Shown here: positions 1-6,076 of the stretch, in pieces
Layout: the number at the start of each line of letters is the position of its first letter
How positions within the stretch are numbered: the stretch's first letter is position 1
Assembly (NCBI GenBank): GCA_042091915.1
Contig: JBELGO010000080.1
Coordinates: 1 to 7,242 of the forward strand
DNA: 7,242 nt
Direction of reading: 5' to 3'
DNA from: LSUCC0057 sp042091915
GTDB taxonomy: Bacteria > Pseudomonadota > Gammaproteobacteria > Pseudomonadales > Porticoccaceae
Notes under the pieces: model-generated
Told to the model about the DNA's origin: nothing
The model's database searches: none
What the model saw: only the letters and a program-made list of their open reading frames with translations
Program-made: the position numbers and the translations under genes

Positions 1-2
1 GC

Positions 3-167
3 GCGGCCGCGGCCGCGGCGCACTACCGCGGCATGGGCGACGCGCTCGCGCGCATTTACCGCCACGAGGGCGGCTGGCGCGCGCTCTTTCGCGGTTCGGG
101 CGCGCGCGTCGCGTTCCACGCGCCCCAGATCGGCATCACGATGGCGCTCTTTGAGCGCTGCAAGGCA
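3..167 (+). other. C-terminal fragment of a eukaryotic mitochondrial carrier (SLC25) protein, foreign to the rest of the window
   Basis: The frame starting at base 3 reads an alanine run and then HYRGMGDALARIYRHEGG, followed by ALFRGSGARV, APQIGIT and ALFERCK. This matches the last third of a mitochondrial carrier repeat: Y-x-G, D, an EG pair, a (F/Y)RG, an R and AP-x-x-I followed by (Y/F)E. In that family these residues form the matrix helix and the sixth membrane helix of inner-membrane solute transporters. The DNA is about 80% GC over the first 60 bases, unlike anything downstream. The reading frame continues without a stop into a bacterial regulator, with the change near 162-176. I infer a chimeric join, probably made during cloning or assembly, with DNA of a GC-rich eukaryote such as a prasinophyte alga. 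The transported substrate cannot be told. Confidence 0.75.
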
Positions 168-1676
168 TTCTTCATGCGTTTGGGTTATCAGTTAGGTATC
201 CTCGACGGGGACTTGGCACGTAGTAGCGGCTCTGAAATGTCCATCAAAGAACGTTTTATGCTTGGTCCAGAGTTGCATGCTCTCAGGGGCATGGTGCTTC
301 CAGAGCTTCAAAGTTTAATTATTAGTGAGCAAGACACGGTTTTTCTTTGCGAAGTGCAATGGCACAACTCCTATGAGGTTGAGATCTATGCCAGCGAGAT
401 AGGCCTGATGGATGAGCCGGGCTGCTGGAATTTGACAGGGTATGCAAGTGGTTATGCTTCTGCCTTACTGCAGCGTGAAATATTTTTTCAAGAACTGGAG
501 TGCCTGAGTTGCGGGAATGAGCGCTGCTTTGCTGTCGGCAAACCGGCCGAGCTGTGGGATAACTATGAGCAGCTCAAACGCTACTACGAGCCCGACCCGC
601 TGCTCGAGGAGCTGCGCAATTTACAGACTACCGTCGAAGCGCTGAAAGAGTCCCTCAATGAAGGCGACAAGCTCGCCAACATAGTCGGCTCATCGAAACC
701 GTTTAAGAATGCGTTGCAGATGGTCACCAAGGCTTCCGACAGCAAGGTATCGGTGCTTCTGCTCGGCGAAACTGGCGTCGGTAAAGAGGTGATGGCGCGC
801 GCCGTCCACATAACCAGTGACCGCGCCGAAAAACCCTTCATTGCGGTTAACTGCGCGGCAATCCCGCCCGACCTGATCGAATCCGAGCTATTTGGTGTCG
901 AGAAAGGCGCTTATACCGGTGCCAATCAGTCGCGTATGGGGCGATTTGAGCGCGCCGATAACGGCACTATTTTTCTTGATGAGGTGATCGAGCTGACACC
1001 GCGAGCGCAAGCTTCACTGTTGCGAGTACTGCAAGAGAGTGAGCTCGAGCGGGTTGGCGACAATAAAGTGCGCAGAGTCGATGTGCGGGTCGTAGCGGCG
1101 ACCAATGAAGATCTCAGTGTCGCGGTTGAGCAGGGGCGCTTTCGCGCCGATCTCCACTATCGACTGAGTGCCTATCCGATCAACATTCCACCACTGCGTG
1201 AGCGCAAAGAGGATATTCCGCTATTCGTCAGCCATTTTTTAGAAAAATACCAAGCGTTGTACAACAAAAACGTACTGGGCATTTCTGATCGCGGTATGGA
1301 GCGGCTGTGTGTCTATGGCTGGCCGGGCAATATTCGCGAACTCGAGAATGTCGTCGAACGGGCGCTGATACTTGCCGATGTCAACGGTGTGATCAGTATG
1401 GAGTCGATGTTTCCAGAGCGCAGCGAATCGCCCGCCGACGCCAAAGTATTGGATGCCAGCGGCCATCTACAGGACCAGCTATTTCCTGCCGGAGTCAATG
1501 GCGATGAACTGATTGATTCACTGCTCGATGCCGGCTTCGAGATAGAGTCTTTTGAGCGAGCGGTGCTCGATGCCGCCTTGCGCAAAGCGTCCGGCAATGT
1601 CTCAAAGGCGGCGCGATTGGTTGGCTTGAGCCGCCCCGCCTTTGCCTATCGAGTCAAAAAGTCGAGCGCAGATTAA
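33..1676 (+). CDS. Sigma-54-dependent activator of the XylR/DmpR type (V4R + AAA+ + Fis HTH), 5' end replaced by foreign sequence
   Basis: This is an enhancer-binding activator that would drive sigma-54 promoters in response to a small, often aromatic, ligand. Numbering from the ATG at 33, genuine protein starts near residue 45-48 (MRLGYQLG). A V4R sensor domain follows to about 185, with the family signature of a GYASGYASALLQRE stretch, the cysteine cluster ECLSCGNERC and GKPAELW. A short linker leads to the AAA+ domain: Walker A GETGVGKE at 245-252, the sigma-54 contact loop GAYTGA at 292-297 (a Tyr variant of GAFTGA), Walker B FLDEV with D316/E317, and RFRADLHYRL. The C-terminal Fis-type helix-turn-helix is NVSKAARLVGLSRPAFAYR. 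The XylR_N ligand-binding domain that normally precedes V4R is absent. The first ~45 codons instead encode a mitochondrial carrier tail, so the true start is lost and the ATG at 33 is not a real start. The regulon is unknown; no clear -24/-12 promoter was seen in the window. Confidence 0.88.
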   Translation: MGDALARIYRHEGGWRALFRGSGARVAFHAPQIGITMALFERCKAFFMRLGYQLGILDGDLARSSGSEMSIKERFMLGPELHALRGMVLPELQSLIISEQDTVFLCEVQWHNSYEVEIYASEIGLMDEPGCWNLTGYASGYASALLQREIFFQELECLSCGNERCFAVGKPAELWDNYEQLKRYYEPDPLLEELRNLQTTVEALKESLNEGDKLANIVGSSKPFKNALQMVTKASDSKVSVLLLGETGVGKEVMARAVHITSDRAEKPFIAVNCAAIPPDLIESELFGVEKGAYTGANQSRMGRFERADNGTIFLDEVIELTPRAQASLLRVLQESELERVGDNKVRRVDVRVVAATNEDLSVAVEQGRFRADLHYRLSAYPINIPPLRERKEDIPLFVSHFLEKYQALYNKNVLGISDRGMERLCVYGWPGNIRELENVVERALILADVNGVISMESMFPERSESPADAKVLDASGHLQDQLFPAGVNGDELIDSLLDAGFEIESFERAVLDAALRKASGNVSKAARLVGLSRPAFAYRVKKSSAD

Positions 1677-1680
1677 AGGT

Positions 1681-2565
1681 TTAAACCCACAGCAGGGCGT
1701 TTAACACCGCGAGCAGTGTCAACACCGCGGCCGTGTTTAGCGCCAGCGTTGGTGATTTGCCGTTGCTGCGCAGCTCATCCGCCACCCGGGTGGCGCGCAA
1801 CGCCGCCGCCAATAGTGCGGCCAATGGAACCGCCAGCCACAAGCTGCGTTGATCTGCTAGCGCGCCAATAGCCGCTGCCGCAGCACTGGCTGCAAAGATA
1901 ACTGCCACTGTGCGCACCCGCCGGGCTGGATAAGCACTGGCCAGTGTCGCGCGGCCAATTTGGCAATCGGCATCCGCGTCCGGCAGCTGGTTGAGCAGTA
2001 ACAAATTGTTAGCCGCAAAAAATACTGCGCCACTGACCAGCAGTGACTCTCGGTTGATTGTGCCGCCCATTGCCAATTCACTGCCGATCACCACGATCGG
2101 TCCAAAAGCGAGTCCGGGCGCCACTGCGCACAGCCAGGGTCGGCGAGTGATCCAGCCGGTGTAGAACCACACCAACAGCAGACCAGCCGCACCTAACAAC
2201 CACAACCACGGCTGCTGATAAGCGAGCCACGCGCCTATTGTCGCGGTTGCCAGTATGGCCCCATTGCCAGCTTGGGCCACCCAGTTGGCGTATTGGGGGT
2301 GGCTGGGCAAAAAACCACTGCCGCCACTAAACGGTGTCCGCTGAGTTATTCGGTCTAGACCAGAGGTATAGTCCTTTGCCTCGTTGCGCAAATTGACGGC
2401 GACGTGCGCCAGCAATGCGGCGGCTATTACTGCGATTGCGCGCCCGTCCTGGGCCACCACACCGTGGCGGAGCGCGAGTGCTAAGCCGAGCCCGGCACAG
2501 AGCGGGGCGAGAATGACAAAGGGCAGTCGCGAGCAGGCTGCCAATGCCGCCGCGCGGCTGCTCAG
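1681..2565 (-). CDS. UbiA-family membrane prenyltransferase, MenA-like
   Basis: This is an integral-membrane enzyme that would transfer a polyprenyl chain from its diphosphate to an aromatic or naphthoate acceptor. Counting from 2565, the first Asp-rich motif NLRNEAKDYTSGLD lies at 58-71 and is followed by RTPFSGGSG. The second, NQLPDADAD, lies at 192-200. In UbiA enzymes these bind Mg-diphosphate. Long Ala/Leu segments give about eight membrane helices, and roughly 294 residues is normal. The start is uncertain. The only in-frame ATG (2715) would overlap the upstream GST gene by about 150 bases and gives an uncharacteristic Arg-rich leader. No GTG or TTG lies between it and 2544, where a TTG gives a slightly short protein. 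I chose the CTG at 2565, which overlaps the GST stop as CTGA and gives a family-like start (SSRAAALAACSRLPF). It is probably translated from the GST mRNA. FSGGSG favours a MenA-like rather than UbiA role, but the acceptor is not determined. Confidence 0.8.
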   Translation of the reverse strand: MSSRAAALAACSRLPFVILAPLCAGLGLALALRHGVVAQDGRAIAVIAAALLAHVAVNLRNEAKDYTSGLDRITQRTPFSGGSGFLPSHPQYANWVAQAGNGAILATATIGAWLAYQQPWLWLLGAAGLLLVWFYTGWITRRPWLCAVAPGLAFGPIVVIGSELAMGGTINRESLLVSGAVFFAANNLLLLNQLPDADADCQIGRATLASAYPARRVRTVAVIFAASAAAAAIGALADQRSLWLAVPLAALLAAALRATRVADELRSNGKSPTLALNTAAVLTLLAVLNALLWV

Positions 2566-3209
2566 GGTTGGCCGCCACTCACTAACTGTGGCGCGGTAGC
2601 CGTGAAATAGGGTTGCCTGCGGTGGTGCTGGTACCAGCGATGCAGTGCCGCAAACTCGCTGGCTTGGTCTAGCCCATAAGCGCTGGCGAGTGCAAAGCGC
2701 GGCAGCAGAGCGCACTCAGCCAGACTCAACTGTGAGGCAAAGGTGTGATGGTCACTGCCCTGTTTTAGATACGTTGTATTTAGCCAGCTCAGACATTCGC
2801 GCCACTGCTGCTGGCACTGCTCGATAACGGCGGCGTCCCAGTCAGCTTTAGGCCTGCCGCGCTGGGTAAAAATAGCATCGCGGATGGCCGGCCCAATTAC
2901 GCTGTCAGAGTAGTGGTTGAGCTCAGCGATAAACGCCCGCTCAGCAGCGGTTGAGCCCATCAGGGCGGGAGAGGGACAGTCGGCTTCCAGCGCGGCACAG
3001 ATGGCCGTGGATTCGGTTATCAGTTGGCTGCCGGTGTCGAGGAGAGGCACCTTGCCGGTGGCTGAAAGCGCCAAAAACTCTGCCGGTTTATTGTCGGTAT
3101 CAATGGTAATGTGGCGAACCGAAATATCCTTTATTGCCAAAGCGATGCGGACTTTCCAGCAGAATGGGCATTCGTCTTTGTCATACAAGGTCTGCGAGGA
3201 TGAGGTCAT
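2562..3209 (-). CDS. Glutathione S-transferase family protein with glutaredoxin-like CPFC active site
   Basis: This is a 215-residue cytosolic thiol-transferase-type protein. The N-terminal thioredoxin-fold domain (about 7-78) has Cys14-Pro-Phe-Cys17 at the start of helix 1, the cis-proline segment TGKVPLLD (Pro55) and the glutathione gamma-glutamyl contact E66-S67 in TESTAI. An all-helical GST C-terminal domain follows (about 90-205). The CPxC pair is typical of glutaredoxins and of omega/beta-like or SspA-like GSTs, so glutathione-dependent reduction or deglutathionylation is more likely than classical conjugation; this is inference. The ATG at 3209 is supported by an AAGGGA Shine-Dalgarno sequence 7-8 bases upstream. 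The gene heads an operon with the UbiA-type prenyltransferase, the two overlapping at the stop/start. Its leader carries a hexamer tandem repeat and an A8 tract. The partner substrate is unknown. Confidence 0.87.
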   Translation of the reverse strand: MTSSSQTLYDKDECPFCWKVRIALAIKDISVRHITIDTDNKPAEFLALSATGKVPLLDTGSQLITESTAICAALEADCPSPALMGSTAAERAFIAELNHYSDSVIGPAIRDAIFTQRGRPKADWDAAVIEQCQQQWRECLSWLNTTYLKQGSDHHTFASQLSLAECALLPRFALASAYGLDQASEFAALHRWYQHHRRQPYFTATAPQLVSGGQP

Positions 3210-3234
3210 GGTGAATCCCTTTTTTTTATCCTAT

Positions 3235-3263
3235 GTGGCGGTGGCGGTGGCGGTGGCGGTGGC
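3235..3263. repeat. Hexamer tandem repeat (GTGGCG)x4.8
   Basis: Four perfect GTGGCG units occupy 3235-3258, followed by a partial unit GTGGC to 3263. Read on the minus strand this is a GCCACC-type repeat 26-54 bases upstream of the GST start codon. It ends seven bases from an A8 tract (T at 3220-3227 on the plus strand) that immediately precedes the Shine-Dalgarno sequence. It lies outside any credible gene. Confidence 0.9.
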
Positions 3264-3306
3264 TGTGGGTAGCGAGAACAAGTATCACTCTGCTATTGCC
3301 AGTACT

Positions 3307-3348
3307 CCGGAGTCGTTAAAAATTATCCCATAGCGTGTCCCCGGAGTC
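3307..3348. promoter_or_regulatory. Direct repeat CCGGAGTC flanking the -10 box, candidate operator
   Basis: CCGGAGTC occurs at 3307-3314 and again at 3341-3348. One copy overlaps the proposed -35 of the minus-strand promoter and the other sits at its start point. The proximal copy is part of a perfect 10-base palindrome ACTCCGGAGT (3304-3313). This placement would suit a repressor, but eight-base repeats can arise by chance and no cognate regulator is identified. Confidence 0.3.
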
Positions 3349-3350
3349 AG
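3322..3350 (-). promoter_or_regulatory. Candidate sigma-70 promoter of the GST-prenyltransferase operon
   Basis: On the minus strand a -35-like CTGACT (3350-3345, 4 of 6 matches to TTGACA) is separated by 17 bases from a -10 box GATAAT (3327-3322, 5 of 6). The -10 is preceded by TGG, which makes it an extended -10. The predicted start is near 3315, giving a leader of about 105 bases that includes the hexamer repeat. This was found by eye only. Confidence 0.42.
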
Positions 3351-3408
3351 CTTTTGTGCCCTTTGAGCCCTTGCGAAAAGCGGCAAGCGACCACAGACTA
3401 AGGGTGTA

Positions 3409-3427
3409 GTCGAGCAATCTGCTCGAC
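3409..3427. promoter_or_regulatory. Perfect 8-bp inverted repeat upstream of the acyl-CoA dehydrogenase
   Basis: GTCGAGCA and TGCTCGAC are separated by three bases (ATC) and end 28 bases before the ATG at 3456. It could be an operator for a dimeric regulator, since TetR-family proteins often control acyl-CoA dehydrogenase genes, or a hairpin in the 5' leader. It is not followed by a T-tract, so it is not a standard terminator, and it does not resemble the PsrA site. Confidence 0.45.
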
Positions 3428-3444
3428 ACGACTCAATTGTTTTT

Positions 3445-3448
3445 GGAG
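3445..3448 (+). promoter_or_regulatory. Shine-Dalgarno GGAG of the acyl-CoA dehydrogenase
   Basis: GGAG lies seven bases before the ATG at 3456. It fixes that start and excludes upstream extensions. Confidence 0.8.
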
Positions 3449-3455
3449 ATGAGTT

Positions 3456-5240
3456 ATGAGCGATTACAAAGCCCCGTTGCGCGATTTGCGTTTTGTTTGT
3501 GATGAGCTGCTCGACAGCGATGCGCACTATCAAAAATTTCCGCAGTTCAGCGAAGTTAACAGCGAACTGCGCGATGCTATTTTAGAAGAGGCCGGCAAAT
3601 TCGCCGAGCAAGTTTTGGCGCCAACCAACCGCAATGGCGATGAGCAAGGCTGTCAGTTTGAAGGCGGTGTGGTGACTACCCCCGACGGCTTCAAAGAGGC
3701 TTACCAAGCGTTTGTCGATGGCGGTTGGGCCGGTTTGAGTATGCCCGAAGCTTTCGGCGGGCAAGATCTGCCGCACTCACTCGACCTAGTCGTATCAGAA
3801 CTTTTTTGCCAAGCTAACCACGCTTGGGCAATGTGCCCCGGTCTCAGCGCGGGCTGTCGCAGCACGCTGTTATCACACGGTACGCCGGAACTGCAAAAGA
3901 CCTATCTACACAAACTTACAGAGGGCAGCTGGACCGGCACCATGTGTCTGACTGAGCCGCAGGGCGGGTCAGACCTCAGCTTCTTGAAAACTAAAGCGGT
4001 CGACAATGGCGATGGCAGCTACGCGGTAACCGGTACCAAAATCTTTATCAGCGCCGGCGAGCACGATATGTCGGACAACATCGTTCATCTGGTGCTGGCG
4101 CGCTTGCCTGATGCCCCAGCAGGGACTAAAGGTATTTCACTGATTTTAGTGCCTAAATTCTTGCCAGACGCTAATGGTGAGCCCGGCGAGCGCAACACGG
4201 TTCAAGCCGGCTCCATTGAACACAAGATGGGTATTCATGGCAGCCCGACTTGTGTGATGAACTTTGACGGCGCCAAGGGTTACTTGATTGGCGAGCCCCA
4301 CCAGGGCTTGCGCTGCATGTTCACCTTTATGAATGCAGCGCGTATCGGCACCGCACTGGAAGGCGCCAGCCACGCAGAGGTCGCTCTGCAAGGGGCGATG
4401 AGTTACGCGCTAGACCGCGAAGCGGGCCGCTCACTCAGCGGGGTAAAATCTCCAGATCGCCCTGCCGATAAGCTTATTGTTCACCCCGATGTGCGCAAAA
4501 TGGTCCAAACCATTCGCGCCTTTGCCGAGGGCAACCGCGCCTTCGCCCACTATTTGGGCCAGTTGGTTGACGGCGAGCACTACGGCGACGGCGAGCAGAA
4601 GGCGCACGCCGCGGGCTTGCTGGCACTGCTCACCCCCATCGCCAAAGGCTTTATGACCGAAACCGGCATCGAGGCGGCCAGCCATGGCGTGCAAGTATAC
4701 GGCGGCCACGGCTATGTCCGCGAGTGGGGCATGGAACAGAATCTGCGCGATTCACGTATCGCCACGCTCTACGAGGGCACCACAGGTATTCAGGCGCTGG
4801 ATTTGCTCGGCCGCAAAGTGCTGCCCGATGGCGGCCAGCAGTTTGGTCGCTTCTTGAAAATGATTGCCGCCAGCCTGCCAGAGATGGACCCGCAGTTTGC
4901 CGCGCCGCTGGGCGCTAAGTTGCAAGAGTGGGAAAAGCTCACGCGCGCTATCGGCGTCAAGTCGATGAGCGATGTCAACGAGATGGCCGCAGCCTCAACC
5001 GACTTCCTGATGTACTCAGGCTACGTGGTCGTTGCTTGGTTCTGGGGGCGTATGGGCACCCTGGCCAAGGCGAAGGCCGCCGAGTCTAGCGATGTCTTCT
5101 ACCGCGCTAAGCTGAACACTGCGCAGTTCTACTTCCAGCGCATACTGCCGCGCACCACCGGCCTCAAGGAGGCGATCGAGGCGGGCGGTGGTTCACTGAT
5201 GGCGCTTAGCGATGAGGACTTTGCTGAACTGTATGGCTGA
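3456..5240 (+). CDS. Acyl-CoA dehydrogenase, long (~600 aa) FadE/DmdC-like class
   Basis: This is an FAD-dependent flavoenzyme that introduces the alpha-beta double bond into an acyl-CoA and passes electrons to electron-transfer flavoprotein. At 594 residues it belongs to the large class with an extra N-terminal segment (YKAPLRDLRF, then FVCDELLD) and a C-terminal extension beyond the usual ~380-residue core. Visible core motifs are MCLTEPQGGSDLS from residue 163 (FAD/substrate loop), TGTKIFIS, HKMGIHGSPTC, AARIGTALEGASHAE, YGGHGYVREWGMEQNLRDSRI, and YEGTTGIQALDL with the probable catalytic base Glu440. The family includes FadE-type enzymes and 3-methylmercaptopropionyl-CoA dehydrogenase (DmdC) of DMSP breakdown. 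Sequence reading alone cannot separate these, so I give no symbol. It is preceded by an inverted repeat and followed by a strong terminator, so it appears to be a single-gene transcript. No thiolase or hydratase gene is adjacent. Confidence 0.93.
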   Translation: MSDYKAPLRDLRFVCDELLDSDAHYQKFPQFSEVNSELRDAILEEAGKFAEQVLAPTNRNGDEQGCQFEGGVVTTPDGFKEAYQAFVDGGWAGLSMPEAFGGQDLPHSLDLVVSELFCQANHAWAMCPGLSAGCRSTLLSHGTPELQKTYLHKLTEGSWTGTMCLTEPQGGSDLSFLKTKAVDNGDGSYAVTGTKIFISAGEHDMSDNIVHLVLARLPDAPAGTKGISLILVPKFLPDANGEPGERNTVQAGSIEHKMGIHGSPTCVMNFDGAKGYLIGEPHQGLRCMFTFMNAARIGTALEGASHAEVALQGAMSYALDREAGRSLSGVKSPDRPADKLIVHPDVRKMVQTIRAFAEGNRAFAHYLGQLVDGEHYGDGEQKAHAAGLLALLTPIAKGFMTETGIEAASHGVQVYGGHGYVREWGMEQNLRDSRIATLYEGTTGIQALDLLGRKVLPDGGQQFGRFLKMIAASLPEMDPQFAAPLGAKLQEWEKLTRAIGVKSMSDVNEMAAASTDFLMYSGYVVVAWFWGRMGTLAKAKAAESSDVFYRAKLNTAQFYFQRILPRTTGLKEAIEAGGGSLMALSDEDFAELYG

Positions 5241-5261
5241 TATGTAACTGCAGTAGCTAAT

Positions 5262-5292
5262 AAAAAACGCGGCTTTCGGGCCGCGTTTTTTT
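5262..5292. terminator. Bidirectional rho-independent terminator between the acyl-CoA dehydrogenase and mgsA
   Basis: A perfect six-base GC stem, CGCGGC (5268-5273) with GCCGCG (5280-5285), encloses the six-base loop TTTCGG. It is flanked by A6 on the left and T7 on the right, so it works in both directions. It lies 22 bases after the dehydrogenase stop and 15 bases beyond the mgsA stop. Confidence 0.93.
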
Positions 5293-5306
5293 ATGCTTGA
5301 GACCCG

Positions 5307-5702
5307 CTAGCTGTGTAGCGGTTTGGGGGTGGGCAGAGCGTCTAGCGACGCCATAATGATATTGGCTGTCGACAAGTTGCAGGCGTGCGGGATGTCATAG
5401 AGCGTGGCGAGGCGGATCAGCGCTTTAACATCGACATCGTGCGGGTGCGGTGAAAGCGGGTCGATAAAGAAGATCAATACATCCAGCTGGCCCTCGCAGA
5501 CCATCGCGCCGAGTTGTTGGTCACCGCCCAATGGGCCACTTTTTAGTGCGCGGATGGTCAGTTCTGGGCAGCGCTCCTTGAGCCGCTGGCCAGTGGTGCC
5601 GGTAGCATACACGGTGGCCGCTTCCAGTTGTTGCTGGTGGGTCTCGCTCCACTGGCAGAGTGCCTCTTTGCGGTGGTCATGCGCGACTAAACCGATATTC
5701 AT
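5307..5702 (-). CDS. mgsA: Methylglyoxal synthase
   Basis: This cytosolic enzyme converts dihydroxyacetone phosphate to methylglyoxal and phosphate, an overflow bypass of lower glycolysis that frees phosphate. The protein starts MNIGLVAHDHRK. Visible family residues are H8 and D9 of AHDH, the phosphate-binding YATGTTG (32-38), the catalytic Asp61 in SGPLGGDQQLGA (Asp71 of the E. coli enzyme), Asp81 in FFIDPL, and H88/D91 in PHDVDVKAL (E. coli His98/Asp101). At 131 residues it is shorter than the 152-residue E. coli protein at both ends, but it keeps every active-site motif. I chose the ATG at 5702 because AGAGGTG sits just upstream and homology begins there; an in-frame ATG at 5783 only adds unrelated residues. 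It shares a terminator with the convergent dehydrogenase gene. Confidence 0.94.
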   Translation of the reverse strand: MNIGLVAHDHRKEALCQWSETHQQQLEAATVYATGTTGQRLKERCPELTIRALKSGPLGGDQQLGAMVCEGQLDVLIFFIDPLSPHPHDVDVKALIRLATLYDIPHACNLSTANIIMASLDALPTPKPLHS

Positions 5703-5809
5703 CTGCACCTCTAAGGTTGATCCAAAATAGGGCTGGTTGTGCCCCCCTCTGAAGCTGACGGCCCGCGTCTGCCTGCCCAGCAATGCTCATTGTACACATC
5801 GGCTCAGCT

Positions 5810-6076
5810 TTAGTTGAGCGGTATGGCCGTTTCCGACTTGACCTCTTCAATCACCACATAGGTGTGAGTTTGCGCCACCAGCGAAATAACCGCCAGTTTT
5901 TCGCCCAAAAAGCGCTGGTAATGACGCATATCTTGGCAGCGAATTTTAAGCAGGTAGTCAAACCCACCCGCTACCATATGGCAGGACTCGACCTCGGCGA
6001 GCTCGCGCATCTGAGCATGGAAGCTGCGCAGGTGGTCGCTGCTGGTATGGGTTAACAGTACTTGGATAAACGCCAC
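5810..6076 (-). pseudogene. Lrp/AsnC-family regulator remnant: effector-binding (RAM) domain only, probable former putR
   Basis: The 88 codons beginning VAFIQVLLTHTSSDHL and containing ELAEVESCHMVAGGFDYLLK, DMRHYQRFLGEKL and THTYVVIEEVK form the whole C-terminal RAM domain of an Lrp/AsnC regulator. In this family that domain makes oligomers and binds amino acids. The N-terminal helix-turn-helix of about 60 residues is missing. In the same frame a TAA lies two codons before the first RAM codon, and the DNA beyond is putA on the opposite strand. The GTG at 6076 has no Shine-Dalgarno sequence and is probably an internal valine of the former gene. Adjacency to putA suggests it was a PutR-like proline regulator. 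A stand-alone RAM protein is conceivable but less likely. Confidence 0.75.

Noticed and set aside
214..227. TGGCACG at 214 as part of a sigma-54 promoter
   Set aside because: The -12 element (TTGC at proper spacing) is missing and the site lies within coding sequence.
2917..3333. Plus-strand open frame with a Val-Ala repeat (VAVAVAVA) at its end
   Set aside because: It is antisense to the GST gene, and the Val-Ala run is the GTGGCG repeat read in one frame. There is no homology or Shine-Dalgarno support.
3285..3533. Minus-strand open frame across the intergenic region and the dehydrogenase start
   Set aside because: It overlaps the well-supported dehydrogenase N-terminus, shows no family resemblance, and covers promoter-like DNA.
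5703..5783. N-terminal extension of methylglyoxal synthase to the ATG at 5783
   Set aside because: The added residues do not resemble the family, and the ATG at 5702 has a good Shine-Dalgarno sequence and begins the conserved IGLVAHDH strand.
5703..5809. TACAAT (minus strand) as the -10 box of an mgsA promoter
   Set aside because: A -10-like hexamer exists, but no -35 element is at a suitable distance; too weak to list as a feature.
5783..6055. Plus-strand open frame opposite the Lrp-type remnant
   Set aside because: It is a shadow: the opposite strand carries a clear RAM domain and this frame has no recognisable motif.
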